64,000 nt of DNA from Parapristionchus giblindavisi (lineage: Eukaryota; Nematoda; Chromadorea; Rhabditida; Diplogasteridae). Under the pieces are notes generated by a model. That model did not search any database. It worked only from the letters and a program-made list of their open reading frames with translations, and had not been told where the DNA came from. The first letter of the stretch is position 1, and each line of letters begins with the position of its first letter. The stretch is taken from positions 62,001 through 126,000 of the forward strand of contig CALSFV010000372.1 in assembly GCA_943737045.1 (NCBI GenBank), read 5' to 3'. A program made the translations under genes and the position numbers. Below, one piece after another: positions 61,901 to 64,000 of the stretch.

Positions 61901-63965
61901 TAATACAAGGATTGATCTATTGATTGATTGATTTATATGCGGACAATCTACTGTTCCAATCCAAACTGTTGATATCGTGTTTCATAGTATTGGTGTTAGT
62001 TAACACATGTACTCTATGGCCGCTATGAACAGAACTTTAATTTTTTTTAGATTAATTGAATATCTCGGACTCGGTACGGTAATCTCCCCATCGCTCGTGC
62101 GAATTCGATCAATGATTGTCGATTTGATCTGCGACTTTCTTGATCTACCGTATGCGGATAAGCGATTCGGATCCTGGCACGAAGCCGTGCATTTCTACTG
62201 TAAGTTATTAATTATTGAATTCTTTGATTGATCTTTGATCTTTGATCCATAGATCGAAAAGTATGTTGCAAAGTACCAAGCCTGACCGGATTTTGAGCCA
62301 GAATTTCACAAAAAATCGTACAACCTAACCGGATTTTGAGCCAAAATTTCACAAAAATCGAAAAACCTGACCGGATTTTGAACCAAATTTGTCAAAAATC
62401 AAAAAACCTGACCGGATTTTGAAAACAGGTAACCTAGCTATTCGACCTATGCTTTGATCTCTATTGATAATACTTCAGCGCACACTCACGAACCTGGAAT
62501 CTTCGAGTGTTCACTTCGAAATGATTTCGTCATCGCCCATTCTGATCGGCGATCTGTCTATGATTCGGTACGATCTTTGACCTTTGATTTTTAATCTTTG
62601 ATCTTTTGATCTTTGAACTTTAGCGTCTGCGTAATCATGTAGATGTGCTTGAGTCATTCCGTGCCATGGCTATCTTCATTCTCATCTATGCTCAGCTGCC
62701 TCAGGTTTATTGATCTATTGATTATTTTATAGAACGAAAATTGTTTATTTACAAACATATGTGAAACACTTGACGCATGAATTTTTGCATAAGTATTGTC
62801 ATATATAATTTATGATTGAGTAATCGCAAAAATATACCCAGTATGTGATGGTACACTACGACTATTTGTACATATTAGGTTAAACAGAAAGGCTATCAAG
62901 TCTGTCAGTTTGCCACCCAAATCGAGCAAATTTCCTGCTCAACCTAATATAATGCATGATAAACCGCTAATAATATTGTAATATTCGATTTCAGTCCCTC
63001 TGTCGTCTTATCCTCGCGTGCCCTGATGAGCCTTCATCCATCAAGGCCACACTACTCCTATCTGATCTACTAGGACAGGTCAGTTCTTTAATGCATTTGC
63101 CTCACACGTGTCTACGTCGTAACCTCCACCGTAACGACGGAGACGCAGTGGAGGGGGGTTACGGCGTAGGCACGCAAGGAAAATTTAACGATGACCTTCC
63201 CCATTGATTACATGTTTGTGTGATCTCCTAATCACTATATCGATCAATTAGCTTGTTAATCCTCACATACACAATAGGTTCATTCTGTAACCATAATCTG
63301 TTTGATGTTATGGTGTACAGCTTGACACTGGTACACATATTGGCTGTTTTATTCGTTTACGAGTGTTACCTTTTGTTTACATTATTGAATGATGGTTGTA
63401 TTGATGACGTCCAACCCAATCAGCATTTCCTATCTCACTTTGATCTTTCTTGGGTAGTGCTGACAAGAAATCAACATGTGCAGTATATTATATATTTATC
63501 ACATGCTCACGCATGAGCGGTACTGTACTGAAATAATAATTAATCAATATACTCTCAAAAATGATAGATAACGCTATAGATAAATATGAGTATGCGTCCA
63601 TTGCAGGCAGGCACAGTCCTTCCTCACGAATGGCGCAACTCGGTCCTTCCCCTGCCCACGCTCCTCCACTCGGCGTGCGAGTCCATCACTCTGTCCACAG
63701 CCACTGCAGCTACGACCCAAGGAGTGCCTCTGCCTGATGAGAGCAAGGATCGATTCACCTTCCAGCATGCACAGTACGGTAGTTATGTCTGATTACGGTA
63801 GCTATTGTTATACTTGTTGAGGGTACGGTAGTTATCTCTGATTACGGTAGCGAGTACGAGGGTCAAATGTTTGATTGATTGGCTGATTTTCAGGAATGCT
63901 CCACTGTTGCTGTTTCGTCTGGACGAGCTGCAGAATGCATGGCTTCACTCGGAGGAAATGTCCAG
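55913..63965 (+). CDS. rict-1: RICTOR, mTORC2 scaffold subunit (5' part)
   Basis: 19 exons before the right edge: 55913-56042, 56572-56662, 57785-57898, 59438-59500, 59582-59650, 59744-59875, 59931-60015, 60063-60124, 60187-60260, 60441-60580, 60858-60910, 60969-61043, 61489-61554, 62051-62199, 62479-62567, 62624-62704, 62995-63078, 63607-63773, 63894-63965. They encode about 598 residues and the gene continues. Segments align in order with the RICTOR N-terminal helical region: IRAMALRLL, LKTHIDIFVVRSLDIRADND with ERTAAFRIIYHML, ALLMEFAVQEPDL, LVDFGFFNYQAE, ILRSWSGLMA, DLPYADKRFGSWHEAVHF, FRAMAIFILIYAQL and TLLLSDLLGQ with GTVLPHEW. RICTOR scaffolds mTORC2, which phosphorylates AKT and SGK. 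Exons 1-2 have no strong similarity but join in phase. Introns 1-3 carry MITEs and a large minisatellite. Confidence 0.9.
56189..56392. mobile_element. CATAGGTCGAA-family MITE
   Basis: 204 bp, from CATAGGTCGAATAGC to ACTTTTCGACCTATG, flanked on both sides by ATTATGGA. The interior has three tandem units containing TTTGGCTCAAAATGCGGTCA. In rict-1 intron 1. Confidence 0.92.
56995..57584. mobile_element. Complete TA-flanked MITE, CCGTCAAAACG ends
   Basis: Inverted ends of about 68 bp (CCGTCAAAACGAAAAAAAAG and complement), flanked by TA (56993-56994, 57585-57586), as for Tc1/mariner-type MITEs. It gives the empty site for the mariner at 5.1 kb. Relative to the 5-kb copy it carries about 90 extra bp at 57318-57410. 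In rict-1 intron 2. Confidence 0.88.
57908..59420. repeat. 41-bp minisatellite in rict-1 intron 3
   Basis: About 37 tandem copies of a 41-bp unit containing CACGATAGAAAGAAATTACG and GTAGAAATACTGTACTCA. A 328-bp higher-order unit (8 x 41) is marked by GCTATACTC at about 57998, 58326 and 58654. It fills nearly the whole 1.5-kb intron and ends 17 bp before exon 4. Confidence 0.95.
60642..60831. mobile_element. CATACATTTTCGG-family MITE in rict-1 intron 10
   Basis: Starts CATACATGTTCATACCCTCG and ends ACCGAAAATGCATG. TCGACCCACCATATTTCG and TATATAAAAATAACGGCGAG inside match the copies at 12.6, 30.3 and 35.8 kb. Target duplication not recognised here. Confidence 0.7.
61189..61451. mobile_element. 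CACAGCGTTTC-family MITE, interrupted
   Basis: The left end CACAGTGTTC, TTGGCAAAATGCCAA and the right end GAAACGCTGTG match 52551-52767. The 110-bp CATAGG element at 61296-61405 is inserted in it. In rict-1 intron 12. Confidence 0.65.
61296..61405. mobile_element. CATAGGTCGAA-family MITE, nested
   Basis: From TATAGGTCGAATAGC to ACTTTTCGACCCATG. Flanked by GCTCTCTT and TCTCTCTT (7 of 8 match). Confidence 0.8.
61571..61697. mobile_element. Near-perfect hairpin MITE in rict-1 intron 13
   Basis: GAGGCGTAACCCACAGCACA with GACCTGTGAAGTG pairs with CACTTCACAGGTC and TGTGCTGTGGGTTACACCTC at the other end. The loop is only about 20 bp. Target duplication unclear. Confidence 0.75.
62248..62451. mobile_element. 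CATAGGTCGAA-family MITE, inverted
   Basis: From CATAGATCGAAAAGTATG to TAGCTATTCGACCTATG, flanked by CTTTGATC on both sides. It has three inner units with CCTGACCGGATTTTGA and inserted into a GATCTTTGATC stretch. In rict-1 intron 14. Confidence 0.92.
63091..63193. mobile_element. Hairpin MITE related to 54319-54420
   Basis: TGCATTTGCCTCACACGTGT...GTCGTAACCTCCACCGT pairs with GGTTACGGCGTAGGCACG...TTTAACGATG. In rict-1 intron 17. Confidence 0.6.
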
Positions 63966-64000
63966 GTTGGTCTTTATTTATATTTAATATTTTTGTTGTT

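Overview
The window is nuclear DNA from a small-genome animal, most probably a nematode of the Rhabditida. Genes are cut into many short exons by GT-AG introns of about 40-600 bp. Acceptor-like TTNCAG sites lie just upstream of several start codons, as expected for spliced-leader addition. The protein set matches Caenorhabditis genes (TSN-1, DNJ-13, GCDH-1, RICT-1, an FRS2-like adaptor). From memory, dnj-13 and the glutaryl-CoA dehydrogenase gene are close neighbours in C. elegans too. I cannot name the species. I built all gene models by hand from splice sites. In every complete gene the exon lengths sum to a multiple of three and the phases agree across every junction.

Layout. 1-6.7 kb is repeat-rich: a palindromic element with tRNA-like modules in its arms, tRNA-derived fragments, a 38-bp minisatellite, and a mariner relic inserted into an older MITE. 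7.0-7.9 kb holds the 3' half of a two-pore potassium-channel-like gene with an abnormal second pore. 8.9-14.5 kb is tsn-1 (28 exons). 15.5-16.2 kb is a hAT-like MITE. 16.5-27.4 kb is a roughly 10-kb inverted repeat with near-identical 4.5-4.9 kb arms. On the minus strand, 28.9-33.4 kb encodes an IRS-type PTB adaptor (FRS2/DOK/ROG-1 type) and 35.3-37.1 kb an OVCA2/FSH1 serine hydrolase. Divergent from the hydrolase across a 1.2-kb intergenic region is dnj-13 (38.3-41.4 kb). A short J-protein gene (43.6-46.5 kb) and gcdh-1 (46.9-50.8 kb) follow on the plus strand. An unrecognised Pro/Lys-rich protein is on the minus strand (51.5-54.2 kb). The 5' part of rict-1 (RICTOR, mTORC2) runs from 55.9 kb off the right edge.

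The genes are ordinary conserved eukaryotic genes with no single pathway linking all of them. The two J-proteins are Hsp70 co-chaperones, gcdh-1 is mitochondrial Lys/Trp catabolism, tsn-1 is RNA metabolism, and the PTB adaptor and RICTOR belong to growth signalling.

The most striking non-genic signals are the giant palindrome, a perfect five-unit heat-shock element in the divergent promoter upstream of dnj-13, several MITE families with verifiable 8-bp target duplications, a filled/empty pair of sites for the mariner, a 41-bp satellite with 328-bp higher-order period inside a rict-1 intron, and repeated use of GTACGGTA as a splice donor.
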